Positions 8,816 through 17,676 of a DNA stretch of 47,380 nt are shown here, one piece after another. This DNA is from a virus: the IMG/VR virus record IMGVR_UViG_3300018083_000045, positions 1 to 47,380 of that record; one strand, 5' to 3'. The position numbers and the translations under genes are program-made. A model generated the notes under the pieces. It made no database searches. It saw nothing but the letters and a program-made list of their open reading frames with translations, and was not told the origin of the DNA. Within the stretch, counting starts at the first letter, position 1. Every line of letters starts with the position of its first letter.

Positions 8816-10045
8816 TTAGTAGCTGGCTGGTCCTCGGCCTCGTCCCATGCGGCCCATTCCGTACCCGCGCCTCATCGGTTGCGGCTGGAGACGCCCGCGC
8901 ATGTTCTGCATCTCCATCGCGCGCATCAGGCGGTCACGCCCGCCGCCTTCGTTCTGGAGAGGCTGCACGTCCATCGCTGCGCCTTCGGGTTGTAGAGGAG
9001 GCTTCGGGGGCCCGCCCATTGAACCCATTGAGCCCTGCAGGCCCTTCATCGCTTGCTCCCACCGTGGGCCGGTGCCAGCGCCTTCCGGCAGCGCCTGAAT
9101 GCTAGTCTCGCCGCCAGGAGGTGGTCCCTCGAGGCCGCCGCCAACTTCCGCGCCGACCGGGCCGACTCCGTAGCTGGCTACGCCTCGGGGCGGCGCTGGG
9201 CCGAACGCCCGGCTGCGGCGGTTGGCCAATTCTCGGTCACCAGCCACCATACCCCTGCCCCGGCCCGCCTCCCCATAGGTCGGATCGGTCGGAGTATACC
9301 GGCCCCGCGCGTTTTGCATGTCGTAGGCGTCCTGCGCACTGGCCCGGTCTTCCTGCATGCTGCGTTCGTACCGGCCCCGGTCGGCCACCAAACGATCAGC
9401 CATTTCCCCCGCATTGCCTTGACTCTCAATGGCGTGGATATTGCTCGGCGGCTGCGCCTGCGGATTAGCGGCCTGCTGGGCCGCGGCGGCTGCGCTCTCT
9501 TGCAGATCGCGCGGAATCGTGCCAGGGGCGAGGCCCACGCCCGCGCTGGGATCGTTCACCGGAGGCGGCGCTGCGGCTGGTGGCGGTGCAGCGGCGGCGG
9601 GTGGTGGGGCCGCTGCGGGAGGAGGCGCGGCTGCCGGAGGTGGTGCAGCGGGCGCGGCGGGTGGTGGGGCAGCGGGAGGTGGCGCAGCGGGCGCGGCTGG
9701 CTGATTGAATCGCGCGGCTTGGCTGGCCATCGACCACGGTTGAGGAGCTCCGGCCGCCGGAGGAGCCGCAGCCGGAGGCGCTCCTCCCGCTGGAGGAGAT
9801 TGAGGTGCAGGAGGAGCGCCGCCCGGAGCCGGTGGTTGCCCTGCCACCGGAGGCCGTACCGCCGAGCCTGGGTTCTGCCACCAGCGGCCTTGCCCGCCGC
9901 CGGGTTGCTGGCCTTGCGCGCGTCCCATCGGACGCCGCGGCTGTTGAGGTTGTCCCATCGGTGCCTGGGCCTGCCCCATCGGTTTCGGGGCGGCTGGCGT
10001 GGCACCAGCGGCTGGCGGGAGATCGTTTTCCCAGTAAGATGGCAT
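8816..10045 (-). CDS. Pro/Ala/Gly-rich putative internal virion protein, 409 aa
   Basis: ATG 10045 is preceded by AAGAGGAA with good spacing. The protein starts PSYWENDLPPA, sharing the YWE-x-D signature with the next gene. The first 180 residues are low complexity: PMGQAQ-type repeats followed by a block of Ala-Pro-Pro repeats (DNA 9545-9705). The rest is Arg/Gly/Met-rich (RGRYTP, MGRMGRGRG) with no predicted fold. No family recognised. The composition suggests a disordered linker or nucleic-acid-contacting protein. The position suggests packaging inside the head with its neighbours. Confidence 0.7.
   Translation of the reverse strand: MPSYWENDLPPAAGATPAAPKPMGQAQAPMGQPQQPRRPMGRAQGQQPGGGQGRWWQNPGSAVRPPVAGQPPAPGGAPPAPQSPPAGGAPPAAAPPAAGAPQPWSMASQAARFNQPAAPAAPPPAAPPPAAPAAPPPAAAPPPAAAPPPAAAAPPPAAAPPPVNDPSAGVGLAPGTIPRDLQESAAAAAQQAANPQAQPPSNIHAIESQGNAGEMADRLVADRGRYERSMQEDRASAQDAYDMQNARGRYTPTDPTYGEAGRGRGMVAGDRELANRRSRAFGPAPPRGVASYGVGPVGAEVGGGLEGPPPGGETSIQALPEGAGTGPRWEQAMKGLQGSMGSMGGPPKPPLQPEGAAMDVQPLQNEGGGRDRLMRAMEMQNMRGRLQPQPMRRGYGMGRMGRGRGPASY
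9545..9705 (-). repeat. GC-rich imperfect repeats encoding Ala-Pro-Pro tracts
   Basis: About 160 bp of imperfect GGTGGTGGGGC / GGAGGTGGCGC units (plus-strand view) encode alternating Ala and Pro in the 409-residue protein. Such a tract is prone to expansion, contraction and assembly error, so its exact length should be treated with caution. Confidence 0.75.
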
Positions 10046-10060
10046 CTTTGATTCCTCTTC

Positions 10061-11635
10061 TTATCTCTGAAGGACTTTTCGGGAGGCGTTGCCCAAGCCA
10101 GCGGCTCCCTGTGCGGCTCTCGCCCCTGTCGTGGCAGCACTCGCCGCTTTCGTGCCTGCGCTCGCCGCGCCACCGAGCAGCCCGGCCCCGGCTGCGGCAC
10201 CTAAGCCGCCCACAACCATGCCGCCGACCTTCTCCCAGCCCCGTACCCGCTCGTCGCGCCGCAACTGATTCTGCGTGGCTTGATCCTGGGCCCCGGTCTT
10301 GAACTCGTAGGCCCGCTGCTCACGGTCGTAGCCGCCCTCTTCCTCGTCCCGCGCCGCCGCCTCCTGGCGCTCCTTCCATCCAAGCGCCGTTTCCTGCTGG
10401 CCGAGCCGTTTATTGGCGACCGTCTCCGCGCCCTGCCGTTTGGCCTGCTGCACGTCCATCCCCTGCCCGAAGCGGGTCGCTTGGTTGGCGAAGTTGGTCT
10501 TTTGGCGATTCTCGGCGAGCCCCGCCGCACGAGCCTGCTCGTCGCGCTCGATGCCGGTGGCAATGTCGGTGCCCATCGAGGTGTTGTATTGCCGTGACTG
10601 CTGTTCCCGCCCGGCGGAACCTTCTTCGGCGCCGACCCGCGTGCGGCCCAGATCCCCAGCCGCCCCCAGTTTTGTGGTGGCCGCCTGCAGTTTCCGACCG
10701 GACAGATCGCGTGCCGCGCCGAGGCGCTGGTCCTCCAGACCGGAACGTGAACCGTATTCGAACTCACCGGCCTGGAGCGCCGCACGGCCCATCCGATCCG
10801 CAGCCGACTCTTCGCCGCGCATCCGGTAGTCCTCGGCTTGGCCGGCACGCCGCGCCAGTGCGTCCCCGGCAGCGATGCGCGCCAGCGTCATCGCATTGCC
10901 CTTGGCCACCGCCGACTGGTTCTCGTTCCGCCCGCGCACCGCTGCCAGACCCATCGGGTTCATGCCCGCAGCCCGGCCCCGGCGCATCGCGTCATCGGTG
11001 GCTTGACTGTATCCCAGCCCCGCCGTGATCCCGGCCCCGGTGATCATCCGCTGTTGCTCTTCCGGATCCATGCGGATGTCTTCGAGAGCTTGCTGGTCGG
11101 CCCGCAGCAATGCCGGGTCCACGGACTTGCGAATGTCGCCGCCGGTCTGCATGATCGTGGCATCCTGCATCTCTTTGTACCGGGGATCGATCGAAAGCCC
11201 GTTCTCGTCGATTGACTGGGTCAATTCGTTGCCGTACCGATCTATGTCGTTGCCGTACTGATCGACCGCGCCGCGCACCCGCCCGCTCGACTCATACGTG
11301 CGCGCCATGTCCGACTCGGGATCGTAGTAGGCGGCCCGGGCCCACGGGTTCCCGCGAATATCCTGTTGCTCCTGGCCGGTGAACTGATTGCTCTGGAATT
11401 CTTCCGGTGTAGTTTGAAGGCCGCCGTATTCGCCGCGAATGTCGCCAGCCTCTTGTGGGTTGTAGCCGCCGCGGCCTCCGATCATCGGATCATAGGCTTC
11501 CTGCATCTGCTCCATCATCGGAACGCGGCGCTGGCGGGCTACATTGGCGCGCTGGCGGTTCTCAGCTTGGGTTTGGTCACCACCAGCGGTGACGTTCTTT
11601 CGATCTTGCGCGATCTGATCGTCGAGTTTTCCCAT
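10061..11635 (-). CDS. putative internal virion protein with C-terminal hydrophobic helix, 524 aa
   Basis: I chose ATG 11635, with AAGAG about 6 nt upstream, over the GTG at 11662, which has no ribosome-binding site and would add nine residues. The protein is highly charged and helical (Arg/Glu/Gln/Ala). An acidic, Tyr-rich N-terminal third is followed by a long coiled-coil section with AGQ, RLG and AADRMGRAALQ words. It ends with one glycine-zipper-like hydrophobic segment (VGGMVVGGLGAAAGAGLLGG) and an Ala/Gly tail. One membrane helix on a soluble coiled-coil protein, first in a row of four similar genes, fits a podovirus ejection protein. No homologue recognised with certainty. Confidence 0.75.
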   Translation of the reverse strand: MGKLDDQIAQDRKNVTAGGDQTQAENRQRANVARQRRVPMMEQMQEAYDPMIGGRGGYNPQEAGDIRGEYGGLQTTPEEFQSNQFTGQEQQDIRGNPWARAAYYDPESDMARTYESSGRVRGAVDQYGNDIDRYGNELTQSIDENGLSIDPRYKEMQDATIMQTGGDIRKSVDPALLRADQQALEDIRMDPEEQQRMITGAGITAGLGYSQATDDAMRRGRAAGMNPMGLAAVRGRNENQSAVAKGNAMTLARIAAGDALARRAGQAEDYRMRGEESAADRMGRAALQAGEFEYGSRSGLEDQRLGAARDLSGRKLQAATTKLGAAGDLGRTRVGAEEGSAGREQQSRQYNTSMGTDIATGIERDEQARAAGLAENRQKTNFANQATRFGQGMDVQQAKRQGAETVANKRLGQQETALGWKERQEAAARDEEEGGYDREQRAYEFKTGAQDQATQNQLRRDERVRGWEKVGGMVVGGLGAAAGAGLLGGAASAGTKAASAATTGARAAQGAAGLGNASRKVLQR

Positions 11636-11677
11636 GATGGCTCTTGAGAACCAATCATACACGCCGCGAAATGTTTT

Positions 11678-11866
11678 TTATCGGAGCCGGGGAACTGTGC
11701 CGCCGGGGAGCAGCCCAAAAACCGAGAGCAGCCAAATGCACAGGAAGAGGATGACCACGATATTGAGGATTGTCTTAATCGGCGCTGCCATCGGCACATA
11801 CGTGTTGACGAGGTAGAGGATGACCCCGATCACGACGATCAGGACCAGCAACTGAATGATTGGCAT
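11678..11866 (-). CDS. small two-helix membrane protein (Thivi_2564-like)
   Basis: 62 residues, ATG preceded by AAAAAAAGGAG with 5 nt spacing. Two hydrophobic stretches (about 3-24 and 32-52) flank a short loop VNTYVPMAAPIKTILN. This NTY-P-M / IKxILN pattern and the LLSVFGLL end match, from memory, the Thivi_2564 family of small membrane proteins found in many bacteria and phages, whose function is not established. In a phage a holin-like role is conceivable, but the neighbours are virion genes and the only peptidase candidate is 13 kb away. A leader of about 110 nt precedes it. Confidence 0.75.
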   Translation of the reverse strand: MPIIQLLVLIVVIGVILYLVNTYVPMAAPIKTILNIVVILFLCIWLLSVFGLLPGGTVPRLR

Positions 11867-11980
11867 ACGGACTCCTTTTTTTAACAGAGCGGCCGCATCG
11901 GGTCGGCCGCCCTGCCTCGCTGGCCTATGCGTTACGGAGTTTGGGAAAATAGCCAGCGAGTTGCACCAAGTCTACTCCTC
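11867..11980 (-). other. intergenic spacer with GCGGCC inverted repeat
   Basis: This 114-nt gap lies between the 164-residue gene and the small membrane protein gene. It holds an inverted repeat (GCGGCC, about 10-nt loop, GGCCGC; 11891-11912) but no U-run in the transcript direction, so it is not a convincing terminator. A 13-14 codon frame begins at TTG or GTG after AAGAGGAG near 11970; I do not call it a gene. Confidence 0.4.
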
Positions 11981-12475
11981 TTAAACGGAGAAGCCCGCCA
12001 GGCGAAGCTCGGCGGTGCGCTGTTCGTAGGCTGCGGCGGCCCCATCTTTATCGAGATCGAAGGCAAACCAGCCGGCCGAGAGGACTTCCCAGAGGTCGGC
12101 CCCGTTGTTGACGACGAGCCAGTACTGCGGCGCGGTGGTAAAGCCGCCGGTCGGCACGGGGGCGATGATGTCGAAGACGAGGGAGGGCCACCAGACGATC
12201 GCCTGGGAGAGCACGCTATCCGCTGTTTCCGGAGTTGGGTAATCCACCGGGCAGAGCGGATAGACCGGCTGTTCGAAGCCATAGCCTAGCTGAACACTCC
12301 ACGGGCGCTCGTAGGTGGAAGGTCCGACTTCCTCGCGATTGTGCGTGTAGGAGATGCGCTTGGTGACCGGGCTGTAGAGGTAGCCCTTCATCGCGCGCAC
12401 GTAGATCTTATTCGGATCGATGGTCGCGGGGGCGGCGGCCGGGGCCGGCCGGGCGGCTTGTTTCTGGACTTTCAT
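11981..12475 (-). CDS. virion-region protein of unknown function, 164 aa
   Basis: ATG 12475 follows GAAAGGAACCAC. After an Ala/Pro-rich first 20 residues comes a compact mixed domain with many aromatic residues (YLYSPVTKRISY, LGYGFEQPVYPLCP, AIVWWPSLVFDI, PQYWLVVNNGADLWEVLSAG). No family is recognised. It lies among tail-appendage genes, between an 86-residue protein and the small membrane protein, so a minor virion role is plausible. Confidence 0.7.
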   Translation of the reverse strand: MKVQKQAARPAPAAAPATIDPNKIYVRAMKGYLYSPVTKRISYTHNREEVGPSTYERPWSVQLGYGFEQPVYPLCPVDYPTPETADSVLSQAIVWWPSLVFDIIAPVPTGGFTTAPQYWLVVNNGADLWEVLSAGWFAFDLDKDGAAAAYEQRTAELRLAGFSV

Positions 12476-12499
12476 GTGGTTCCTTTCAGGTGAGTGGTA

Positions 12500-12760
12500 T
12501 CAGAATGAATACGCGCGGGCCCTGCCCGGCGTCAAAGGCGCGGTGACGGCGCAGCGGTCGATCGGCATGACGTCGTTGCCGATTTCGAAGATGCCGCACA
12601 TGCTGTTGATCATAATGAACCCGTGATCCCCCTCGGTGTCGGTGATGTCGAAGAAGGGGTCGCCGAAAAGCGGGATTTCAAAGTCAGGTTCGGAGAGTAA
12701 GAACTCGACGGTCTCCTCGGGAACGAACCAGGAAGCGCTGCCAATGTCTACGACTGCCAT
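12500..12760 (-). CDS. small acidic protein of unknown function, 86 aa
   Basis: I start this gene at ATG 12760, which has GAGGG about 4 nt upstream and lies 7 nt after the upstream stop. A longer frame to 12985 exists, but its extra 75 residues are a Ser/Thr/Pro shadow of the overlapping gene. The protein is acidic and beta-like (FVPEETVEFLLSEPDFEIP, DITDTEGDHGFIMINSM). No motif recognised. It is co-transcribed with the appendage genes. Confidence 0.65.
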   Translation of the reverse strand: MAVVDIGSASWFVPEETVEFLLSEPDFEIPLFGDPFFDITDTEGDHGFIMINSMCGIFEIGNDVMPIDRCAVTAPLTPGRARAYSF

Positions 12761-12767
12761 AAGTCCC

Positions 12768-14204
12768 TCACGAGGTCGGCGTGACGGCGCGGAACAGGCT
12801 CCCGGCGTCGTTGTTGTCGGTGATGTTAACCCAGTTGTAGCCGCTCTTGACGAAGACCTCGTCCATGTCAATGTCGTCCATGCCGACAATAGCGGCGGGG
12901 AGGTTGGCGATGATGCCCATGCCATCCGCATCGGTAGGCCAGCGCCAGCCAACGAGCGCGGTGATCGCCGCGCCCATGACGCCAATTGCCTTCACCTTTG
13001 GGTAGACATTAGTGACGGCGGCCTTGAGCACGAACAGTGTGATGTTGCCGTTGCTGTTAAATGGCGCGGCCACATAGAGCGAAGAATCGAGGCACAACAC
13101 CTGGGCGCTGCCCTGCAACGTGCCTGGGAATGAACCAATATTGTTGCGGAATGACCACCCCAATGTGGCGTCGGTAGTGCTGGAGCAGCCGATCATAAAG
13201 AAGCACCGCGAGTGGCGTTTGTAAGTGGCGGCCAGACCAGTGGAGGCGTCATATCCGGAGACGTAAGTGGAAATATCGAGATCGAGGGTGAGGGTGTCAA
13301 TGACGGTGATCTGCCAGTTGCCGTTGAGCGCGCTCGAATACACCCCGCCGATGGTGGCTTGGTCGATGTAGATGTTCTGGCCGGTCGTCATGCCGTGCGG
13401 GACGACAAAGGTGATGCGAAACTTACCCACCCCGTTGTTGTTGGCGGAAGTGATGATGAGCGGCTCCTGCCCCTCGAAGAGATTCGGCACGCAGACGTGG
13501 ACTTTGGAAGCGACGGCAATAGACGAGCCGAGCAGCCACGTCATTAATTCCTGTCCGTTAGTGGAAACCTTGAGGGTACGGAGAGCCGCACAGGTGAGAT
13601 AGAAAGGGCCGTTCCAGATACTCGCATCGGCAGGCGCTACGTAGATTGCCATGTGGGTGCCGGTGGACCGGATCTCCACGCACGCCTGGAGAGGCTGGCT
13701 TGAACTGGCCACGCTACGAAGGCGGTGCCCGCCCTCACGCCACGGACCCCAGACCGTGAGGTTGCTCCAGAAATCCGCCGTGGCGATGACAATGTCCATA
13801 TGCACACCCGAGATCCTATTCACCAGCGTCAGCATGCTGGAGTAATTCGGGTCAGTGGAATCGATGGCCCCGGGCACTCCACCTATCAGTGGATCATTGG
13901 CGTTGAGCATAGCGGCGGTGGCAGTGATCTGATCGGCTATGGTGGCCCCGATCAGGATGTCGTGCGGAAGCGTGGGCGTATTGCGGAAGGTATAGACGTT
14001 GGAAGTCGCGCCCTTGGAGACAGTAAGAGTAGCTCCATCGGTAAGCCCGCCCTGCCAACGCAGATTCATCTTCTCGTACAGATCCTCGAACACCGTCCAG
14101 CCGGCATCGTCCAGCGCATTCCTGATATCGGTCATGGCGGGGAGGATCGAAGAGAAGTCGGCATCCCGGTAGATCATCGTACCGGTCGGAATGCGGAGGC
14201 CCAT
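12768..14204 (-). CDS. tail appendage protein, 478 aa
   Basis: ATG 14204 follows GAAAGGAA. The protein is Ser/Thr/Gly/Asn-rich and beta-stranded throughout. It resembles phage virion proteins that start with a short region on a slowly varying coordinate (MIYRDADFSSILPAMTDIRNALDDAGW) and continue with repeated strands such as TLTVSKGATSNVYTF. There is no enzymatic signature and no collagen-like repeat. It follows the LamG adhesin gene in the operon and probably belongs to the same surface structure. Confidence 0.7.
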   Translation of the reverse strand: MGLRIPTGTMIYRDADFSSILPAMTDIRNALDDAGWTVFEDLYEKMNLRWQGGLTDGATLTVSKGATSNVYTFRNTPTLPHDILIGATIADQITATAAMLNANDPLIGGVPGAIDSTDPNYSSMLTLVNRISGVHMDIVIATADFWSNLTVWGPWREGGHRLRSVASSSQPLQACVEIRSTGTHMAIYVAPADASIWNGPFYLTCAALRTLKVSTNGQELMTWLLGSSIAVASKVHVCVPNLFEGQEPLIITSANNNGVGKFRITFVVPHGMTTGQNIYIDQATIGGVYSSALNGNWQITVIDTLTLDLDISTYVSGYDASTGLAATYKRHSRCFFMIGCSSTTDATLGWSFRNNIGSFPGTLQGSAQVLCLDSSLYVAAPFNSNGNITLFVLKAAVTNVYPKVKAIGVMGAAITALVGWRWPTDADGMGIIANLPAAIVGMDDIDMDEVFVKSGYNWVNITDNNDAGSLFRAVTPTS

Positions 14205-14222
14205 GCAAAAGTTCCTTTCAAG

Positions 14223-16232
14223 CTAAGGTACGGTGACGATCTGATACCGGACGCTCACCACCAGCCCGGCGCCGGGAGTCACCCCGCCGACCTGATCGAT
14301 CGACAACCGCAACCTATCTTCGCGCGCCAGGAAATAGGGAACGCTCGTAAAGTCGGTGAAAGGTCCGGACGATAAGTCGCCGGCCGGGATCGTGAGCGGC
14401 GAGTTTAGAATCGTATCAGTCCAGGTGACGCCGTAGTCCGGACTGACGTAAAGGTTGCACTCGATCGGCTGCCCCGAGGGCGCGTCGCTCACGTTGGCGA
14501 AGGCTTCGTACACCGAGGCGCGGAACCCGTCCGGCACGGTGATGACGACATAGAGGACGCCATCGTCGGCGTGCAGGCCGTCGGCCACCACTAACTCTCC
14601 CGGGAACACGAAGGTTCTCACTTCGATCGCCAGGCCGGGCGGCCGCGGAGGCACTTGGTTCCTGACATTCACCAGTTCGTCGCGCAGCCGGTCGTTGTTG
14701 CGCTGTTGGATTTCGAATGCCTCGGCCACCGGACGCCACTGCTGCTGGGTCCGGACGCCGCCACCGCCCGTCCTTCCGCTGCCGGCCGAACTGGCCGCCG
14801 GGTCGCCCGAGACCGCGCGCCGCACCTCGACGGCGTAGGGAGTGAGCGGGATCAGGTGGAAGCCCTTGTCGACGCCCCGGCGGGCGTTCGTGGCCTGCAT
14901 GGTGTCCGAGGGCGGCAACGGGTTGAAAATGGCAATGCCGGGACTGCGGGCGGTGAAGGTCAGGCTGGCCGCCGAGGCCGCAGCTATGGTTACGACCAGG
15001 GCCGGCAAAGCCGTGAAGGTCATCGAGACCGCCGTGACGGTCACTACGACGCTACCGGTGACGGTGACTGTGATGGCGGGTGCCGTGAAGGTCATCGAGG
15101 CGGCGGAGGCGCTGGCGGTGACGCCGGCCGATCCGCCTACCTCCGAGCCGACCGTGTAGAACGTCGAAGGGGAATTCTGGTTGTTGTAGTCGGCCAGGAT
15201 CCAGCCGGCCGAGCGGGCGATGTTGCTGATCCGGAACTCGTCGACTTTGCCCTTAATGTATTTGGCGGAAATTCCATCCCAGGAATTTCCGATAGAGAGC
15301 GGCGTCTTCCCGGCAGTCGAGGAGCTCGAGTGTGTATGAGACTGAATCAAGGCGCCGTTGAGATAGATCGCATGGAAGTCGGTCGCATCGTCGAACACCA
15401 GCGCAATATGGGTCCAGGCGCTCAAATACGCGGCGTAACTTGTCGTCGTCCTGCCTTGGGTATTAGTGGCGTTGCCGAAATCCCAGTAGAGGTTGGAGTC
15501 AGACCAGGGAGTGTGTGCCGAAGCCCGATCCGTAGTACTGGCCATATTGGCCCCGTAAAAGAACGCCGCAGATTCCTTCTGATCCCCCGAGGCGACGAAA
15601 TTCCACCATTGAGCCGTGATTGAGGCCGGCGAGGAGACCCCCGTAGTGACGGTGTTGTCATCGAATCCATCGAAGTTGATGGCGCCGTCGACCTTGCCGG
15701 CCGTGGCGCTAGGCCCCCCTGCACTGGAGAGCGTGAACGCATTGGCGGTAGAGTCGGTGAGGTTAAGCGTCGTACCGTTGCCGAAATGGTAGACGTTCAG
15801 GTAATTCGCGTCCCAGACGTTGACCTTGTCGCTTTGGTCGGTGGTGACCGCCGCGTTGCCGTAGGCCCAATAGATGACCGTGTCGACGCTGGCGCTGACC
15901 GAGGGAACCTTTACCCAGGCAACAAACTCACCGGTTGTGGCGACCCAGTACTCGCGTTCGAACTTGAGCGGCGTCGTCAGGGCCGAGTCGGAGAAGAACT
16001 GGATGTCGTAGCCGCTTGCGCTCGTGACCTTGCCGCCATTGGCCAGCGTGGCCAGATACGAATAGACTCCCGAGACGAGAAGCGGGTAGTTGGTGAGATC
16101 GCTCCCGCCGACCTTGGTGTGATCGATGGTGATCGTCCGGTAGTTATAAGCCGAAGAGGCGGCCGCCGACCCCACCGAACCCAGGTTGGCCACCCCGAGC
16201 TGGAGATACCCAAGCTGGGAAGAGTTGGCCAT
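14223..16232 (-). CDS. DUF2341/LamG-type adhesin, likely receptor-binding tail protein
   Basis: 669 residues from ATG 16232, which lies 5 nt past the upstream stop; a TTG at 16253 would add seven residues. Residues about 29-130 show the DUF2341 pattern (YRTITIDHTKVGGSDLTNYP, YDIQFFSD, FEREYWVATTGEFVAWVKVP, IYWAYGN). Residues about 150-345 form a LamG/concanavalin-like jelly roll (GAINFDGFDDN, WTHIALVFDD, IYLNGALIQSH, GKVDEFRISNIARS, W-I-x-A-D-Y). Three Ala/Ser/Thr/Val repeats of the type ASMTFTAP-I-VTV follow (about 350-405), then a charged coiled-coil stretch (about 480-510) and a C-terminal beta domain. LamG folds bind sugars, so recognition of the host surface is the likely job. Confidence 0.8.
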   Translation of the reverse strand: MANSSQLGYLQLGVANLGSVGSAAASSAYNYRTITIDHTKVGGSDLTNYPLLVSGVYSYLATLANGGKVTSASGYDIQFFSDSALTTPLKFEREYWVATTGEFVAWVKVPSVSASVDTVIYWAYGNAAVTTDQSDKVNVWDANYLNVYHFGNGTTLNLTDSTANAFTLSSAGGPSATAGKVDGAINFDGFDDNTVTTGVSSPASITAQWWNFVASGDQKESAAFFYGANMASTTDRASAHTPWSDSNLYWDFGNATNTQGRTTTSYAAYLSAWTHIALVFDDATDFHAIYLNGALIQSHTHSSSSTAGKTPLSIGNSWDGISAKYIKGKVDEFRISNIARSAGWILADYNNQNSPSTFYTVGSEVGGSAGVTASASAASMTFTAPAITVTVTGSVVVTVTAVSMTFTALPALVVTIAAASAASLTFTARSPGIAIFNPLPPSDTMQATNARRGVDKGFHLIPLTPYAVEVRRAVSGDPAASSAGSGRTGGGGVRTQQQWRPVAEAFEIQQRNNDRLRDELVNVRNQVPPRPPGLAIEVRTFVFPGELVVADGLHADDGVLYVVITVPDGFRASVYEAFANVSDAPSGQPIECNLYVSPDYGVTWTDTILNSPLTIPAGDLSSGPFTDFTSVPYFLAREDRLRLSIDQVGGVTPGAGLVVSVRYQIVTVP

Positions 16233-16237
16233 GTGGA

Positions 16238-17233
16238 TTACGTAAGTACCCAACTGAGGAGAGTCAGGGAAGCCAGGAGCGACGTGCTCTGCGTCTCGGC
16301 AAAATACCCGATCTGATCCGGGGTCAGGAAGCTGGCTCTGGTGTCCTGATAGACCTGACTGAAGTTTATGCCGTCTCTCGAGTAAGAGAACAACAGGTCC
16401 GTATTATTGTCCGTGATTTGCAACCACATGGGAGCCGTTGGGAGCGGCCCGTTGAGAGACGAGGGCGTACCGCTCCATGAGGTAGGATTGTTATTCTTAA
16501 CGACCTGGGTAGTCTGAGAGGCCGCTGCTGAGGCACCGGGACCAAACAGGTACAGTTTGCCGGAACCGGAACCGCGCACTAATATGCCCACTTGCTGATT
16601 GCTGAGGTGATTCACGTTGGCGTTCACCAACGCGGTTAACGTCCAGGGGGCGGCGGGCGCGGTTCGATACCGTACCCGCGAATTACCGCCGCTCACGGCG
16701 GGCGCGTTCAAATACAGATAGCCGCCGGCCTGGGTCTCGGTGGCCGTCCCCTGGTTGTCCCAGGTCCACCCCGCCGTAGGTGGCAGCGTGACGGGGCTGT
16801 TGTTGTAGAACCATTGCCAGGCCGATCCGTTCCACCGGGCCGAGTACAGCGAGTTGGTCGAAAAGGCCATCTTGCCGACTTCGTTCGCGCCGGGCGTGGC
16901 GGCCGCGATATTAGCGTAGGTGTCGTACATCGAGCCCAGGTCGGTTCGGACCTGATCGAAGGCCGCCACCGCCAGAACCCAGGTGACCGCCGAGGCCGAA
17001 GCATGGTTGGCGGCCGCTGTCCCATCCTGAGCGCCCACCACCGTCAGCGTGTCGGTCGAGCGCGCCGTGCATTTGAAGATCTCATCTTCGACGCGCACCC
17101 AGAAGTCACCCGTCGACGGAAAGCGCGAGCCGTGGCCCGCGGTCAGGGCTAGCGAAACGCCGCCGGAAGTGTAACTGGATCCGAGGGTGCCGGCCTGGAA
17201 GGACGAGTTGGCGGAATACTTCAGGGTTGCCAT
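16238..17233 (-). CDS. tail appendage protein with C-terminal beta-sandwich, 331 aa
   Basis: ATG 17233 lies directly after the upstream stop without a clear ribosome-binding site. The N-terminal 90 residues (SLALTAGHGSRFPSTGDFWV, EIFKCTARSTDTLTVVGAQD) resemble the virion-anchoring part of phage tail-fibre-like proteins. The C-terminal 190 residues look like a lectin-type sandwich (AGGYLYLNAP, VGILVRGSGSGKLYLFG, WLQITDNNTDLLFSYSRDG, PDQIGYFAETQ). Together with the next gene it probably forms the host-contact apparatus. Assignment rests on composition and order. Confidence 0.7.
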   Translation of the reverse strand: MATLKYSANSSFQAGTLGSSYTSGGVSLALTAGHGSRFPSTGDFWVRVEDEIFKCTARSTDTLTVVGAQDGTAAANHASASAVTWVLAVAAFDQVRTDLGSMYDTYANIAAATPGANEVGKMAFSTNSLYSARWNGSAWQWFYNNSPVTLPPTAGWTWDNQGTATETQAGGYLYLNAPAVSGGNSRVRYRTAPAAPWTLTALVNANVNHLSNQQVGILVRGSGSGKLYLFGPGASAAASQTTQVVKNNNPTSWSGTPSSLNGPLPTAPMWLQITDNNTDLLFSYSRDGINFSQVYQDTRASFLTPDQIGYFAETQSTSLLASLTLLSWVLT

Positions 17234-17235
17234 GA

Positions 17236-17661
17236 TTAGTTCGCGTTCAGGATGCCCTCGACATCAAAGGCAATCGTGAAGTCTCCGGCCGTCGCGGTCT
17301 TGTCGGCCCCGAAATCAAGGTAGGCGATTAACTCATCCGCAGACGACGCCCCGCCCCGCGACTTATAGAGCACCGCCCCGCGCGCGGTGATGGTGGCTGC
17401 CGTCCAGGTCAGGTCCGTGGCATCGAACACGCCCTCGTTGTCGGTGTTGTCGACGGTGACGGCCTTACCCGCCAGCGCCGAGCCGCCGGCCGTGTAGCCG
17501 GTGCCGGTCACTTCATTGGTCACATCGGAGCGCCGGGTGTGCGCGTCCTGGTCGGCGGTGTAGGTGGAGGTGACAAGCATCGCCTTGATCGTGTCGGTCG
17601 CCAGATTGATCGACCCGTTCATGATGTCGCGCTTGAAGCTGTTGTAGATGACGTTCGCCAC
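17236..17661 (-). CDS. conserved phage structural protein, 141 aa
   Basis: GTG 17661 with GCGAGG some 10 nt upstream. The sequence NVIYNSFKRDIMNGSINLAT, followed by DTIKAMLVTSTYTADQDAHTRRSDV and GVFDATDLTW..ITARGAVLYK, matches a small protein I recall from the structural regions of many unrelated phages. It is usually annotated only as hypothetical or structural. It lies between the nozzle-like protein and the tail-appendage genes, where a linker or appendage role would fit. Confidence 0.8.
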   Translation of the reverse strand: MANVIYNSFKRDIMNGSINLATDTIKAMLVTSTYTADQDAHTRRSDVTNEVTGTGYTAGGSALAGKAVTVDNTDNEGVFDATDLTWTAATITARGAVLYKSRGGASSADELIAYLDFGADKTATAGDFTIAFDVEGILNAN

Positions 17662-17676
17662 TGGATGTAAGCCTCG

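Noticed and set aside
11920-11975. 13-14 codon frame after AAGAGGAG in the gap before the small membrane protein
   Set aside because: Too short and without similarity; could be a chance start.
12761-12985. N-terminal extension of the 86-residue gene
   Set aside because: The extra residues are Ser/Thr/Pro shadow of the 478-residue gene; the internal ATG has the ribosome-binding site.
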